This document shows, in pieces, positions 15,937 through 24,439 of a DNA stretch of 64,000 bases (positions within the stretch are counted from its first letter, which is position 1; each line of letters begins with the position of its first letter). The translations under genes were made by a program, and so were the position numbers. Source of the stretch: DASRHT01 sp035650355 (GTDB taxonomy: Bacteria > Chloroflexota > Ktedonobacteria > Ktedonobacterales > Ktedonobacteraceae); assembly GCA_035650355.1 (NCBI GenBank), contig DASRHT010000061.1, positions 152,379 through 216,378 on the forward strand, read 5' to 3'. The notes under the pieces were generated by a model. The model was given only the letters and a program-made list of their open reading frames with translations. It was not told the origin of the DNA and did no database searches.

Positions 15937-16374
15937 ATGCAATCAGATATCGCACAACAAATCCCAGAGAAATATTGGGATAGATTAACTATTGGCCTTA
16001 TTATCATTGAAACTGTTCTCGTTGTTATGGCCCTTGTACCAGCTCAATTGTGGGCACGTATCCTGCCGCCTTCGGCATCAACGACGTTAGACGGACCCTT
16101 TCCTCCAACCATCGCACCAGTGATTACGGCCTTGCTCTATCTGCTGCCCACGGCCATCGGCTTCCTTTGCCGGAGCTGGCAGAGAGCGCTGCTATACACC
16201 ACATTGCCCGCCTGGTTCGGGTTGGGACTATTCGTCGTTGCCGCAACATTCAGAGTAGGCGCGTTCTACCTCGTTTCTACCGATCATGTAACCGCTAACG
16301 TCAGTACGCTGGAACTGTTCGCTGCTCTAGGAGGTATTGGCTGGTTGGCTCGCAATTTATTCAAAATAAGGTAA
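15937..16374 (+). CDS. Small integral membrane protein, unknown
   Basis: This is a 145-residue protein with four predicted membrane segments (LTIGLIIIETVLVVMALVP, ITALLYLLPTAIGFLC, LLYTTLPAWFGLGLFVVAATF, LELFAALGGIGWLARNLF). I recognise no family. AAAGGAAA precedes the ATG. Its stop lies two bases before the ATG of the flippase gene, so the two are translationally coupled and it may be a partner of that exporter. The flippase and aat follow in the same operon. Confidence 0.7.
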   Translation: MQSDIAQQIPEKYWDRLTIGLIIIETVLVVMALVPAQLWARILPPSASTTLDGPFPPTIAPVITALLYLLPTAIGFLCRSWQRALLYTTLPAWFGLGLFVVAATFRVGAFYLVSTDHVTANVSTLELFAALGGIGWLARNLFKIR

Positions 16375-16375
16375 A

Positions 16376-18019
16376 ATGGACTTTACAATGCTATCTAATG
16401 TCTTACCAGAAACGGAAGCGCGCGGGGAGCAGGAAGCACAGCGCCTGCTCAAGCGTACGCCCCATAGCTATCTATACAACCAGGCTTACGGGTTATGGTT
16501 CTTTATCTCGTGGTTCATTCTCACCCTGATCATCACCCACAATGTCACCACGACCCAGTATGGCATCTTTACCGTGGGTCTGACGGCCTTCAATACCATT
16601 CTCTACGTGATTGCGTTCGGTCTGGAAGATGCGATAACGACATACATTCCGCGTATCTTCTCCGAATATGGGCGCGCTTCGGCGGCGCAGTTGACCAGAC
16701 GATTGCTGGCTTTACGACTTGCCACCCTCGTCCCCTGCTTGATCATTATGATCTTCGGCCTTCCCGTAATTGCCGCACTCATTCAGCTCTTACCCATCCC
16801 AGGCGCGGCGCAAACTGCGGCAGGCTTACATAGCCCTGAAGTGCTGGCGAATACTATCCCCATCGCAGTCTACGTCCTGGGAAGCGCGATTGGCAATTTG
16901 CTCAATGCCGTCTACGCGGCCCTGATGCGCATGCGCTTCGTTTTTTATGTTGGCAGCGCCATTCAGGCCCTTGTGCTGGCTCTGGGATTCGTCGTGTTAA
17001 AACTGGGGTGGGGGGTCAACGGCGTCTTCTGGATGCTGGCTCTCACTTCTCTGCTTGTAACAGCCGCGTTTGCCCTCTGGCTGGCTCCTTTCATTTTCAC
17101 GCGCGGCGCGGAATACAGGCAGCCGTTGAAGCCGGTCATACAGCTTGGCCTCTCGGCGTGGCTAGCTAATCTGGCAACGGGCGCGCTGCTGAAGCAAATC
17201 TCGTTTATCCTGCTGGGCGTTTTCGCCATCTCTCTGACCGGTATCGGCTACTTTAATCTCGCGTTCCAACTGGCGGATTCCGCCAATTTCCTGCTTGTGG
17301 CAGGCTTTGGCGGCGTCGGAGGAGCTGCTCTGGCCGCTGCCTTTGTCGGGCACAATCATGAACGTCTGGCTCGTTCCTGGCAGGCTTTAATTAAAGTGGA
17401 GACGCTATTAGCTGCGCCTGGATTGGTCTTCAGCCTCTTCAATGCGCAGATTATCACGCATGTCCTCTATGGGAGCAATTACGATCCGGTGGGGCCGCTA
17501 CTGGCGATTTTCCTGTTCTTTAATCTGCTTGTGCGCATCATTGGCACCACCATCCATCAATCAACGCTCTACGTCATGGGGAAGCCGAGACTTGTGGTGC
17601 TGAGCCAGTGGCCTGCTATTCTCTGTTTGATAGCAACCGGCGTTGTGCTCATTCCACTTTTTGGCCCCGCCGGTGCGCTCCTCTCCGATGGCATTGCTAA
17701 AACCCTGACGGGCGTTTTGATGCTCATATTTGTGCTACGCGACCTGCCACGGCACTATCCGAAAGAATTATTGATTTTTACCAGCAGATTCTTACTGGCC
17801 CTGTTTCTAGCGGCGTTACCTGGCATCCTTATCTTGCTCTGGCACCCGGCGAATCGTCTGCTACAAGCAGCGGTACTGGGGGTCTCGGGTGTGGTTTTCC
17901 TGCTGCTATGCTTCTGGCTACTCACCTGGCTCAAGCCGTTGAGTACGGCAGATGTGGCAATGATCGAGGGCGTAAACCCGAAAATAGCCAGGTATCTGCA
18001 CTGGTTTGTACGAGGATAA
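16376..18019 (+). CDS. Polysaccharide/lipid flippase-type membrane protein (MOP superfamily)
   Basis: This 547-residue membrane protein has about 14 hydrophobic segments, matching the Wzx/MATE/MurJ exporter superfamily. Typical features are an N-terminal YLYNQAYGLWFFISWFIL segment, DAITTYIPRIFSEYG after the first pair of helices, and the central symmetry between two sets of helices. Such proteins flip lipid-linked sugars or related substrates. The exact substrate cannot be told, and no glycosyltransferases are adjacent. It is coupled to the small membrane protein upstream, and aat begins six bases after its stop. The ATG at 16376 was used; an internal ATG four codons later is possible. Confidence 0.8.
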   Translation: MDFTMLSNVLPETEARGEQEAQRLLKRTPHSYLYNQAYGLWFFISWFILTLIITHNVTTTQYGIFTVGLTAFNTILYVIAFGLEDAITTYIPRIFSEYGRASAAQLTRRLLALRLATLVPCLIIMIFGLPVIAALIQLLPIPGAAQTAAGLHSPEVLANTIPIAVYVLGSAIGNLLNAVYAALMRMRFVFYVGSAIQALVLALGFVVLKLGWGVNGVFWMLALTSLLVTAAFALWLAPFIFTRGAEYRQPLKPVIQLGLSAWLANLATGALLKQISFILLGVFAISLTGIGYFNLAFQLADSANFLLVAGFGGVGGAALAAAFVGHNHERLARSWQALIKVETLLAAPGLVFSLFNAQIITHVLYGSNYDPVGPLLAIFLFFNLLVRIIGTTIHQSTLYVMGKPRLVVLSQWPAILCLIATGVVLIPLFGPAGALLSDGIAKTLTGVLMLIFVLRDLPRHYPKELLIFTSRFLLALFLAALPGILILLWHPANRLLQAAVLGVSGVVFLLLCFWLLTWLKPLSTADVAMIEGVNPKIARYLHWFVRG

Positions 18020-18025
18020 GAGCCA

Positions 18026-18622
18026 ATGCCTGGACGATTACCGGAACCACTCAATCCAGCATTGCTTATCCGAGCATACGAACAGGGGATTTTCCCGATG
18101 GCCGACCGGCGAGGCCGTATTAGCTGGTACGCTCCCGATCCGCGCGCCATTCTGGAGCATGACCATCTGCATGTTTCGCGCTCTCTGCGCGCCTTCCTGC
18201 GTAAAAACATCTATCAGATCCGTATGGATACCGCGTTTGAGACGGTCATGCGCTCCTGCGCGCAGCGGGAAGAGACCTGGATCAACGAGGAATTTATCAA
18301 AGCATACTGCTACCTGCATCACATCGGATGCGCGCATAGCTTTGAGGCATGGCAAGGTGATAAGCTGGTTGGAGGCTTATATGGCGTGGCGCTGGGTGGA
18401 GCCTTCATGGGAGAAAGCATGTTTTCTCACGCCACCAATGCCTCGAAGGTCTGCCTTGTGGCGCTGGTCAATCATTTGAAGGCACAGGGTTATACATTGC
18501 ATGATACGCAGTTTATCACTCCCCACCTGGCATCGCTTGGGGTCATAGAGATTCCACGCTCCCTGTATGAACAAAGGTTGAAAGAGGCCCTGCGCCTTCC
18601 CTGTACCTGGAATCGCTCATGA
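18026..18622 (+). CDS. aat: Leucyl/phenylalanyl-tRNA--protein transferase
   Basis: This 198-residue enzyme transfers Leu or Phe from tRNA to proteins with N-terminal Arg or Lys, creating N-degrons for ClpS/ClpAP. The motifs are textbook: LLIRAYEQGIFPMADRRGRISWYAPDPRAIL, ETWINEEFIKAYCYLHHIGCAHSFEAW, LVGGLYGVALGGAFMGESMFS, and ATNASKVCLVALVNHLKAQGYTLHDTQFITPHLASLGVIEIPR. Length is typical. The start follows the flippase stop by six bases. Confidence 0.96.
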   Translation: MPGRLPEPLNPALLIRAYEQGIFPMADRRGRISWYAPDPRAILEHDHLHVSRSLRAFLRKNIYQIRMDTAFETVMRSCAQREETWINEEFIKAYCYLHHIGCAHSFEAWQGDKLVGGLYGVALGGAFMGESMFSHATNASKVCLVALVNHLKAQGYTLHDTQFITPHLASLGVIEIPRSLYEQRLKEALRLPCTWNRS

Positions 18623-18645
18623 GCAACGCTATGCAGTTTTGCTGT

Positions 18646-19497
18646 TCAGACAGGTTTTTGCCCCCAAGTCGATAAAAAATACCACAGGCCGCGAAAGTCC
18701 TCAGAGAGCCATTCCGCCAGCATCTGCTCATAGATCTGTTCTACTTCTTCTTGCTCGGCGACCTTCATCTTCACGAAAAAGGGCTGAACGAGTTTGAAAC
18801 CAACTTTGGCATCTTCATAAACACTGCTATACGCTTCCATGCCAGCAGAGAAGTTGAGCAAATGGGCCTTTTCTTGAATGTTTTGGCATCCCACCTCTCG
18901 CAAAAAACGTCCTAACATAGGTGTAATACCAATATGCGAAGGGCTGCCGGTCAAGTTTCGTCCGTCGAGATAAAACGCTTGCATCAGCAAATCCATCAGC
19001 TTCTCGAACGCTGGAGAACTTGTGATTAATCGACCGTCGGAGTCTGTAAATCGAATAGTTCCTCCAGGCCGCAAGATGCGCATCAGCTCCTTCATCAGCG
19101 GAACCCAGGAATCCGCATGGACAAAACCAACGAGAAAGCGCGCATTGATCAGATCAAAGGACGCATCAGGAAAGTCGAGCGGCTTTAGCAGATCCATCAC
19201 GCGGAATTCCGTGTTATCCAGCCCCTGAACCTGCGACAGAGCCTTCGCATACTCAATCATGCGCTGACTGATATCAATGCCTACGACCCGCATTTCGGGG
19301 TACGTATACGCCATCTCTTGCGCCCAGCCCCCCGGTCCACACGCAACATCCAGGGTGCTACCCACCTTCGCAAGCTCAGGAATTTCGGGGAAGAGCCCCC
19401 CCATACATTTTGTAATAAACTTATCCTGGTCGATCAGGCGCGCCATCTCCGCGCCACTTTCCGCATTGATGATATAACTATTAGCAGCCTTCTCCAT
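18646..19497 (-). CDS. SAM-dependent methyltransferase (class I)
   Basis: This is a 283-residue Rossmann-fold methyltransferase. Motif I is LDVACGPGGWAQEMA, the acidic residue ending strand 2 is in VVGIDISQRMIEYAK, and the post-motif region is FDLINARFLVGFVHADSWVPLMKELMRILRPGGTIRFTDSD. The C-terminal 110 residues form a substrate cap without recognisable signature. The substrate is unknown; it resembles ubiquinone/antibiotic-type small-molecule methylases. The ATG at 19497 has AAAGGGTTG upstream, preferred over the longer frame to 19536. It stands alone, convergent with aat. Confidence 0.85.
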   Translation of the reverse strand: MEKAANSYIINAESGAEMARLIDQDKFITKCMGGLFPEIPELAKVGSTLDVACGPGGWAQEMAYTYPEMRVVGIDISQRMIEYAKALSQVQGLDNTEFRVMDLLKPLDFPDASFDLINARFLVGFVHADSWVPLMKELMRILRPGGTIRFTDSDGRLITSSPAFEKLMDLLMQAFYLDGRNLTGSPSHIGITPMLGRFLREVGCQNIQEKAHLLNFSAGMEAYSSVYEDAKVGFKLVQPFFVKMKVAEQEEVEQIYEQMLAEWLSEDFRGLWYFLSTWGQKPV

Positions 19498-19626
19498 GTT
19501 ATGACAACCCTTTCTGCTCTTCCAATGACACTCCACAACATATGCATACTATATCATATTGAAGGGCAAAAGTGGAAAAACATGGAAAAGTTTGCTAATA
19601 CTGTCTACGCTTATCCTGCAAGCTTG

Positions 19627-20559
19627 CTAGAGTTCTTGCTTCTCTAAATGCACAAGCTCTATCTCTTCCTCCTGCCTGTGCTCATCGGCCAGGCGCGTCC
19701 GTTGCTCAATCTGCCCCAGCCAGCGGAAGAAGAGCGGAGACATCACCACCAGGTCAACCAGCCCCGGGATTAACAGGAGCGCGCCACCAGCCGCCTGGTC
19801 GGCAAAGGCAGAGAGGCCCAGTTGCGGAGGAATGACGTAATGCGAGTAGATCGGCACGCCAGTAAATACCAGGATGAAGGCAAAGATATCAACCGGCTGC
19901 CCATCAAAGAACGCGTAGAGCATCTGGAGAGGATAGCTCATGTGGCGCAATTGCTTGACGGAACCGATGAGCGGCCACCAGTTTAGCCACGAGAGCACGA
20001 AAATCGTCAGCACCTGAGCATGGTAGAGGGAGGCGTTGCCGATAGTAGCGTCATAGAACCTGGGTGCGTGCCAGAGCAGAAACGTTACATTGAAAAGGAT
20101 CGAGGCCACCAGCGGTTGCGTAAAAATTCTGACAACATTGCGGACAACAGGCAGTTCAACGAGTGGTTGCAGCAGTGCTTCAGAGCACCCAAAAATAAGC
20201 AACGGCGTGCAAAGCGTGGTCAGAACGACAAGCTGAAACATATGAACAACAAAGAGCTGGGTGCTGCCAATCGTATCAATAGGCGTCAATAGCACCAGAG
20301 CAGCGATCACGATAGCTGAGAAGAAACATACTATTTGACGAGTCTTCACCGGTTTGCTATTCAAACCGCCAACGCTCCCACGATGAATCGGGGAGCTACA
20401 GCCGCTAGCTGCGCTCAGGCGGTCAGCAAGGAATGGCCTATCCTGTGAATGACGCAGGCGAGCCGGCCGCAAACCCAGCAAATAGAGCAGGCATAAAACT
20501 AACAGCAATATAATAGCCCCTGGATTCCAGGGCCATATAAGCGATAAACCATCTGGCAT
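19627..20559 (-). CDS. Cytochrome c oxidase assembly factor CtaG-like membrane protein
   Basis: This is a 310-residue protein with seven or more membrane segments of the caa3-type CtaG family. Recognisable stretches are LFVVHMFQLVVLTTLCTPLLIFGCSEALL, FLLWHAPRFYDATIGNASLYHAQVLTIFVLSWLNWWPLIG, and MLYAFFDGQPVDIFAFILVF. The family aids CuB insertion into haem-copper oxidases, but no oxidase genes are in the window. The ATG at 20559 (MPDGLSLIWPW) with CTGGAG upstream was preferred over a longer frame to 20712. Residues between the first two helices (about 46-63, DRLSAASGCSSPIHRGSVGG) are encoded by a repeat segment also found at 15834-15920, so the loop appears to be an in-frame insertion. Confidence 0.8.
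   Translation of the reverse strand: MPDGLSLIWPWNPGAIILLLVLCLLYLLGLRPARLRHSQDRPFLADRLSAASGCSSPIHRGSVGGLNSKPVKTRQIVCFFSAIVIAALVLLTPIDTIGSTQLFVVHMFQLVVLTTLCTPLLIFGCSEALLQPLVELPVVRNVVRIFTQPLVASILFNVTFLLWHAPRFYDATIGNASLYHAQVLTIFVLSWLNWWPLIGSVKQLRHMSYPLQMLYAFFDGQPVDIFAFILVFTGVPIYSHYVIPPQLGLSAFADQAAGGALLLIPGLVDLVVMSPLFFRWLGQIEQRTRLADEHRQEEEIELVHLEKQEL
20350..20436. repeat. IS200/IS605-like palindromic end segment, copy 2, inside the CtaG-like gene
   Basis: This is the second copy of the segment at 15834-15920, in opposite orientation. Its hairpin core (38 of 39 bases shared) is read in frame as part of the CtaG-like protein's first loop. No stop codon is introduced. Confidence 0.55.
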
Positions 20560-20758
20560 AGAAAAACTCCAGTTTGAAGCAATTTTCAGAAGAAGTATCT
20601 CAGTTTTGTGTCTATGCGTAGTATAGAGCAGGTGGGGAGAGGATGCAAATGAGAAGAAAAAGATCCAATCTTCAGTAGAAACCCCAACGATGCCATCCCA
20701 GATGATATACAATTACAAAGAGCTAATGATTTGACCGATTTTGAAAGGCAAAACGACC

Positions 20759-21937
20759 ATGCGTATTGTGATCGCACCCCAATCGCTCAAGGGGAGCTTG
20801 ACGGCGGCGGAGGCGGGACGGGCTATCGCAGAGGGCGTTCGCGCCGCCTATCCCGACGCAGATATCGCTATCGTCCCGGTTGCCGATGGGGGAGAGGGAA
20901 CGGTCCAGGCGCTGGTCGATGCAACCGGGGGGACAATAGTACGGCAGGTGGTAACAGGGCCACTAGGCCAGCCAGTCGAGGCGTTCTTTGGACTGCTCGG
21001 CGACGGACGTACAGCAGCCATAGAGATGGCGGCATGCGCAGGCTTGCCGCTCGTCCCTCCGGCACAGCGCGACCCACGCATCACCACCACCTATGGCGTG
21101 GGCGAATTGATCCGCGCCGCGCTGGACCACGGCTACCGGCGCTTCATCCTCGGGATCGGCGGTAGCGCGACGAACGACGGCGGCGCGGGTATGGCTCAGG
21201 CCCTCGGGGCAACGCTGACAGACAGCGCAGGACAGGCCGTTGAACCTGGCGGAGCCGCCCTGAGCAGGCTCGCCACGATCTCGACCGCACATATCGATCC
21301 GCGCCTGGCCGAATGCGTCTTCGACGTGGCCTGCGATGTCACCAACCCCCTTTGTGGCCCAAAGGGCGCAACCGCAATCTATGGGCCACAGAAAGGCACG
21401 ACCCCAGAGATGATCGCCGCCCTAGATGCAGCTCTGGCCCATTACGCGCATATCATCGAACGAGACCTGGGGTGCGCCGTCGCCGCAATTCCCGGCTCTG
21501 GAGCTGCTGGCGGCCTGGGAGCGGGCCTGCTGGCATTCGTCCATGCCACATTGCGACCAGGGGCGCAGATTGTGCTGGAGGCGGTTCATCTTGAGGAGCA
21601 AATTCGTACGGCCCACCTGGTTATTACGGCGGAGGGGCAGATTGACGAGCAAACAGCTTATGGCAAAAGTGTTGGGGCCGTGGCAGAGCTGGCCGGGCGC
21701 TACAATCTCCCAGTCCTTGCGCTTGCGGGCAGCCTCGGAGAAGGGTATCAAGCCGTGTACAAGTTGGGCGTCTCCGCAGTTGCCGCGCTCCCCGCTGGCC
21801 CAATGACGCTGGATTACGCCATGCGATACGCCGCCCCTCTGCTCCGAGACACAACAGAACGCAGCCTGAAGATTTTTCAGATGGGAATCGATACAAAGAC
21901 TATAGGAAATTCTGGCTACCCGATAGACTCTCATTGA
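20759..21937 (+). CDS. glxK: Glycerate kinase (GlxK/GarK type)
   Basis: This 392-residue enzyme phosphorylates D-glycerate, feeding lower glycolysis. Family landmarks are MRIVIAPQSLKGSLTAAEAGRAIAEG, VADGGEGTVQAL, IEMAACAGLPLV, FILGIGGSATNDGGAGMAQALG, CDVTNPLCGPKGATAIYGPQKG, GSGAAGGLGAGLLAF and ITAEGQIDEQTAYGKSVGAVAELA. Length is normal. The ATG at 20759 starts the conserved N-terminus; AAAGGC lies upstream. It is transcribed divergently from the CtaG-like gene and stands alone. Confidence 0.93.
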   Translation: MRIVIAPQSLKGSLTAAEAGRAIAEGVRAAYPDADIAIVPVADGGEGTVQALVDATGGTIVRQVVTGPLGQPVEAFFGLLGDGRTAAIEMAACAGLPLVPPAQRDPRITTTYGVGELIRAALDHGYRRFILGIGGSATNDGGAGMAQALGATLTDSAGQAVEPGGAALSRLATISTAHIDPRLAECVFDVACDVTNPLCGPKGATAIYGPQKGTTPEMIAALDAALAHYAHIIERDLGCAVAAIPGSGAAGGLGAGLLAFVHATLRPGAQIVLEAVHLEEQIRTAHLVITAEGQIDEQTAYGKSVGAVAELAGRYNLPVLALAGSLGEGYQAVYKLGVSAVAALPAGPMTLDYAMRYAAPLLRDTTERSLKIFQMGIDTKTIGNSGYPIDSH

Positions 21938-22172
21938 CGACTGTGTTAGTATAGTTTCAAAGGTCGTCAACCTCAAGCAGTTTTCCTCGCAGGTACGACG
22001 ATACAGTCCCCTAACTTATGAATGTTGATTCCTGTATCCGTTTCCCGGTGGCCCGGACATTTCACCCAAAAATCTCCCCCACGAACGTAGTAGTATACGT
22101 AGGGATGGAGGACTATTACCACCCAGCGGAAGCGATACAGCCGTCTTCACTGAAATAGGCGGGGAGAAAAAG

Positions 22173-22331
22173 ATGTTGTATCTAGTGAGATGCTTTGATC
22201 CGTATATGTATCAAGCAAGCCTTCACTACAGCAGATCTGAGCTTCATAAGGGGCAGATGTACCGCGCCCGTAGAGACCCGATTGATCGCGTCCGCTCAGG
22301 TTTGTTGTATCGTAAGCCAGTAAGGTCTTGA
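22173..22331 (+). CDS. Possible small protein, 52 aa
   Basis: An ATG nine bases after GGCGGGGAG opens 52 codons of a basic protein (MLYLVRCFDPYMYQ... ending RKPVRS). It ends 46 bp before the next small gene and may be its operon partner. I find no homology by eye. The evidence is the ribosome binding site and position only. Confidence 0.35.
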   Translation: MLYLVRCFDPYMYQASLHYSRSELHKGQMYRARRDPIDRVRSGLLYRKPVRS

Positions 22332-22377
22332 CGGCTCTGTCCCGTAGTTCGTTCCATTTATATAAGGGAGCGCCATC

Positions 22378-22578
22378 ATGTCAGAACAATCATATACAAC
22401 CGAAAATACCGGCCTTCAAGATTTGCTCTCAATGGGCTTTAGCGAAATTGAAGCCATGAGATTGATCTATATGAGGGACCACGTCACTGAGGAAATTGAA
22501 TACCGCGAGATGGTAGAAGAAAGCCGTCGTCTCAATTTTATCCGCTGGCTGATCGAGCATGATCGCTTGAGCAGGTAA
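22378..22578 (+). CDS. Small acidic protein, 66 aa, unknown
   Basis: The product is highly charged and helical (FSEIEAMRLIYMRDHVTEEIEYREMVEESRRLNFIRWLIEHDRLSR). AAGGGAG precedes the ATG and a strong bidirectional terminator follows, which supports a real gene. The family is not recognised. The N-terminal GLQDLLSMGFSEIEAMRL vaguely resembles a UBA-like helical turn, but that is not a safe call. Confidence 0.6.
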   Translation: MSEQSYTTENTGLQDLLSMGFSEIEAMRLIYMRDHVTEEIEYREMVEESRRLNFIRWLIEHDRLSR

Positions 22579-22608
22579 TAGACACGCTCTTATTCTTAAC
22601 ATATAGAC

Positions 22609-22645
22609 AAAAGAGGCAGAAGATATGAGGTCTTCTGTCTCTTTT
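22609..22645. terminator. Bidirectional terminator between the 66-aa gene and rnpB
   Basis: AAAAGAGGCAGAAGA (22609-22623) pairs with TCTTCTGTCTCTTTT (22631-22645) with a 7-base loop. The arms begin and end in A/T runs on both strands, so it can stop transcription from both convergent genes. Confidence 0.8.
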
Positions 22646-22660
22646 AACTTCATTCTGCGC

Positions 22661-23070
22661 GATGGAGTTGAGCAAGCCGTAAGCCGAATTCTGTCCCCAG
22701 GCCACCTCTCGATGGCATGGGTGGCAATCATCTATCCAGGACGCCAGTTACCCGGCGCCTCAAGCGACCAACCCGAAGGTTGACAGGCGAGCAACCTGCT
22801 AGCATGCTTACCGTGGCAAGTATGCTATCCCTTCTGCTCGGTCTTGCTCCGAATGGGGTTTGCCCAGCCAACCAGTCACCTGGCTGCTGGTGAGCTCTTA
22901 CCTCACCATTTCACCCTTGCCCGCTTTCCCATAGGAGGCAGGCGGTATGTTTCTGTTGCGCTTTCCTCAGGGTCGCCCCCACTGGACGTTATCCAGCATT
23001 CCGCTCTGTGGAGTTCGGACTTTCCTCGGATCTTGCGACCCGCGATTGCCTGTCTTCCTCAAGTCCATCC
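22661..23070 (-). ncRNA. rnpB: RNase P RNA (bacterial class A-like)
   Basis: This is the catalytic RNA of RNase P, which matures tRNA 5' ends. Read leftward it contains the conserved GAGGAAAGTCCGAACTCC block, the AAGGGTGAAAtGGTGaGGTAAGAGcTCACC region, GGCAAACCCCAT, and the 3' signature ACAGAATTCGGCTTACGG. The ends were set by the P1 helix: GATGGA-TTGAG at the 5' end pairs with CTCAA-TCCATC at the 3' end, giving about 410 nt. A promoter-like TAGACT, 17 bp, TACTCT precedes it, and the bidirectional terminator follows. Confidence 0.95.
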
Positions 23071-23115
23071 TGGTTAAGAGTAGCACATCTCGCAAGAACA
23101 GTCTAGCATTTTTCA

Positions 23116-23300
23116 GGGTGATATCAGGGCTTCTCAAACGTTGTCTTTTCATACAGAATGGCTCGCAAGCGAGCCATTCTGGAGAAGAAGGTGCAGGCAG
23201 TGGGCTGTGCCCACCGCCTGCACCTTCTTCTCCCTGTGAGCACCGAAGGCGCGAGGAGTCAGAGTGTGCAGTAGCTTTTGAGAAGTCCTGAGGGCGATAT
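23116..23300. mobile_element. Palindromic MITE-like element, family A copy 2
   Basis: The element spans 23124-23292, begins TCAGGGCTTCTCAAA and ends TTTGAGAAGTCCTGA. Flanking octamers GGGTGATA (23116-23123) and GGGCGATA (23293-23300) are a target duplication with one mismatch. Inside are palindromes corresponding to those of copy 1 but in rearranged order (GAATGGCTCGC arms first, then arms of about 20 bp containing AAGGTGCAGGC). It lies between rnpB and selD. Confidence 0.75.
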
Positions 23301-23377
23301 GCTTAGCGTTGCGCACTGACCCAAAACGCGCTACAATGACGACGGAAGTTTGCACAAAGATAAAAGGATTGATTGGC

Positions 23378-24439
23378 GTGAGCACAGGCCGACAGATACG
23401 CTTAACATCACTTGCCAGTTGCGCAGGTTGAGCATCGAAAATGGGCCCCGATGCCCTGGCGCAGGTTCTGCGTCCACTAAAAGGGTATGCATCCACACCG
23501 TCCAATTTGCTGGTCGGGCTGGATGCCATCGATGATGCTGCCGTCTATCGTGTCAATGAACAGCAGGCAGTAATTAGCACAGCGGACTTTTTCCCGCCTG
23601 TGGTGGATGACCCTTACGCTTTTGGGGCTATTGCCGCAGCAAACGCGCTGAGCGATGTTTATGCGATGGGGGGGCAGGTGCTGATGGCGATCAATCTGGT
23701 GGCCTGGCCCGATAACCTGGCAGCGGACCTGCTGAGCGAAATATTACGGGGAGGCATGGATACCATCGCCCAGGCCGGGGGCGTTATTGCTGGCGGCCAT
23801 ACTGTGACGGATAGAGAGCCAAAGTATGGTCTCTCCGTTACCGGCATGGTCCATCCCGAACATATCCTGACCAAAGGCGGCGCCCAGCCCGGCGACCTGC
23901 TTATTATCAGCAAACCGCTGGGCACGGGCCTGATCACGACCGCGCACAAACGCGACCAGGTTGAGGAAAACGATCTACAAGCCGCTATTCGCTCCATGAT
24001 GCTGCTTAATCGCCACGCCAGCGAAGCCCTGGTACGGTCAGGCTCAGGGGTACACGCGGTGACAGATATTACCGGCTTTGGCCTGCTCGGCCATGCCTGG
24101 GAGATGGCATCCCAGAGCCTGAGCGGCATGCGCTTTGATTACCAGGCATTGCCACTATTACCAGGCGTTCAGCGATATGCGACATTGGGCTGTATTCCCG
24201 GGGGAGCGCTCCGCAACGAGGATTATCTTACTCCCCGTGTTCACATCAGCGACCGGCTCGACCTGGAGCAACGCGCCATATTATGGGACCCGCAGACATC
24301 GGGAGGGCTGTTCGCAGCCATTGATCCAGCGGTATGGCCGCGACTCGCTGAGCTAGCGCCAGATGTCACCTTCTGGCGCATTGGTACGGTAACGGAGCGC
24401 GTGCAGGATGAGGTTCATGTGTTGTTAGAGGTATTTTAA
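23378..24439 (+). CDS. selD: Selenide, water dikinase with in-frame UGA (selenocysteine)
   Basis: The 353-residue enzyme makes selenophosphate from selenide and ATP for Sec-tRNA and selenouridine. The body matches SelD: STADFFPPVVDDPYAFGAIAAANALSDVYAMGG, GGHTVTDREPKYGLSVTG, KPLGTGLITTA, VTDITGFGLLGHAWEM and DPQTSGGLF. An ordinary reading would start at the ATG at 23441 and lose the catalytic loop. Upstream the frame continues through a TGA at 23429-23431 to a GTG at 23378 (AAAGGA upstream), giving LTSLASCAG-U-ASK-MGP with Cys15, Sec18 and Lys21. A 6-bp stem (GCATCG/CGATGC, loop 11) directly after the TGA fits a bacterial SECIS. SelD itself being a selenoprotein is known in other bacteria. rnc overlaps its stop. 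Confidence 0.88.
23429..23455 (+). promoter_or_regulatory. Sec UGA codon and putative bacterial SECIS hairpin in selD
   Basis: The UGA is followed at once by GCATCG (23432-23437), an 11-base loop and CGATGC (23449-23454). This position, immediately 3' of the recoded codon, is where SelB-binding hairpins lie in bacteria. Confidence 0.65.
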
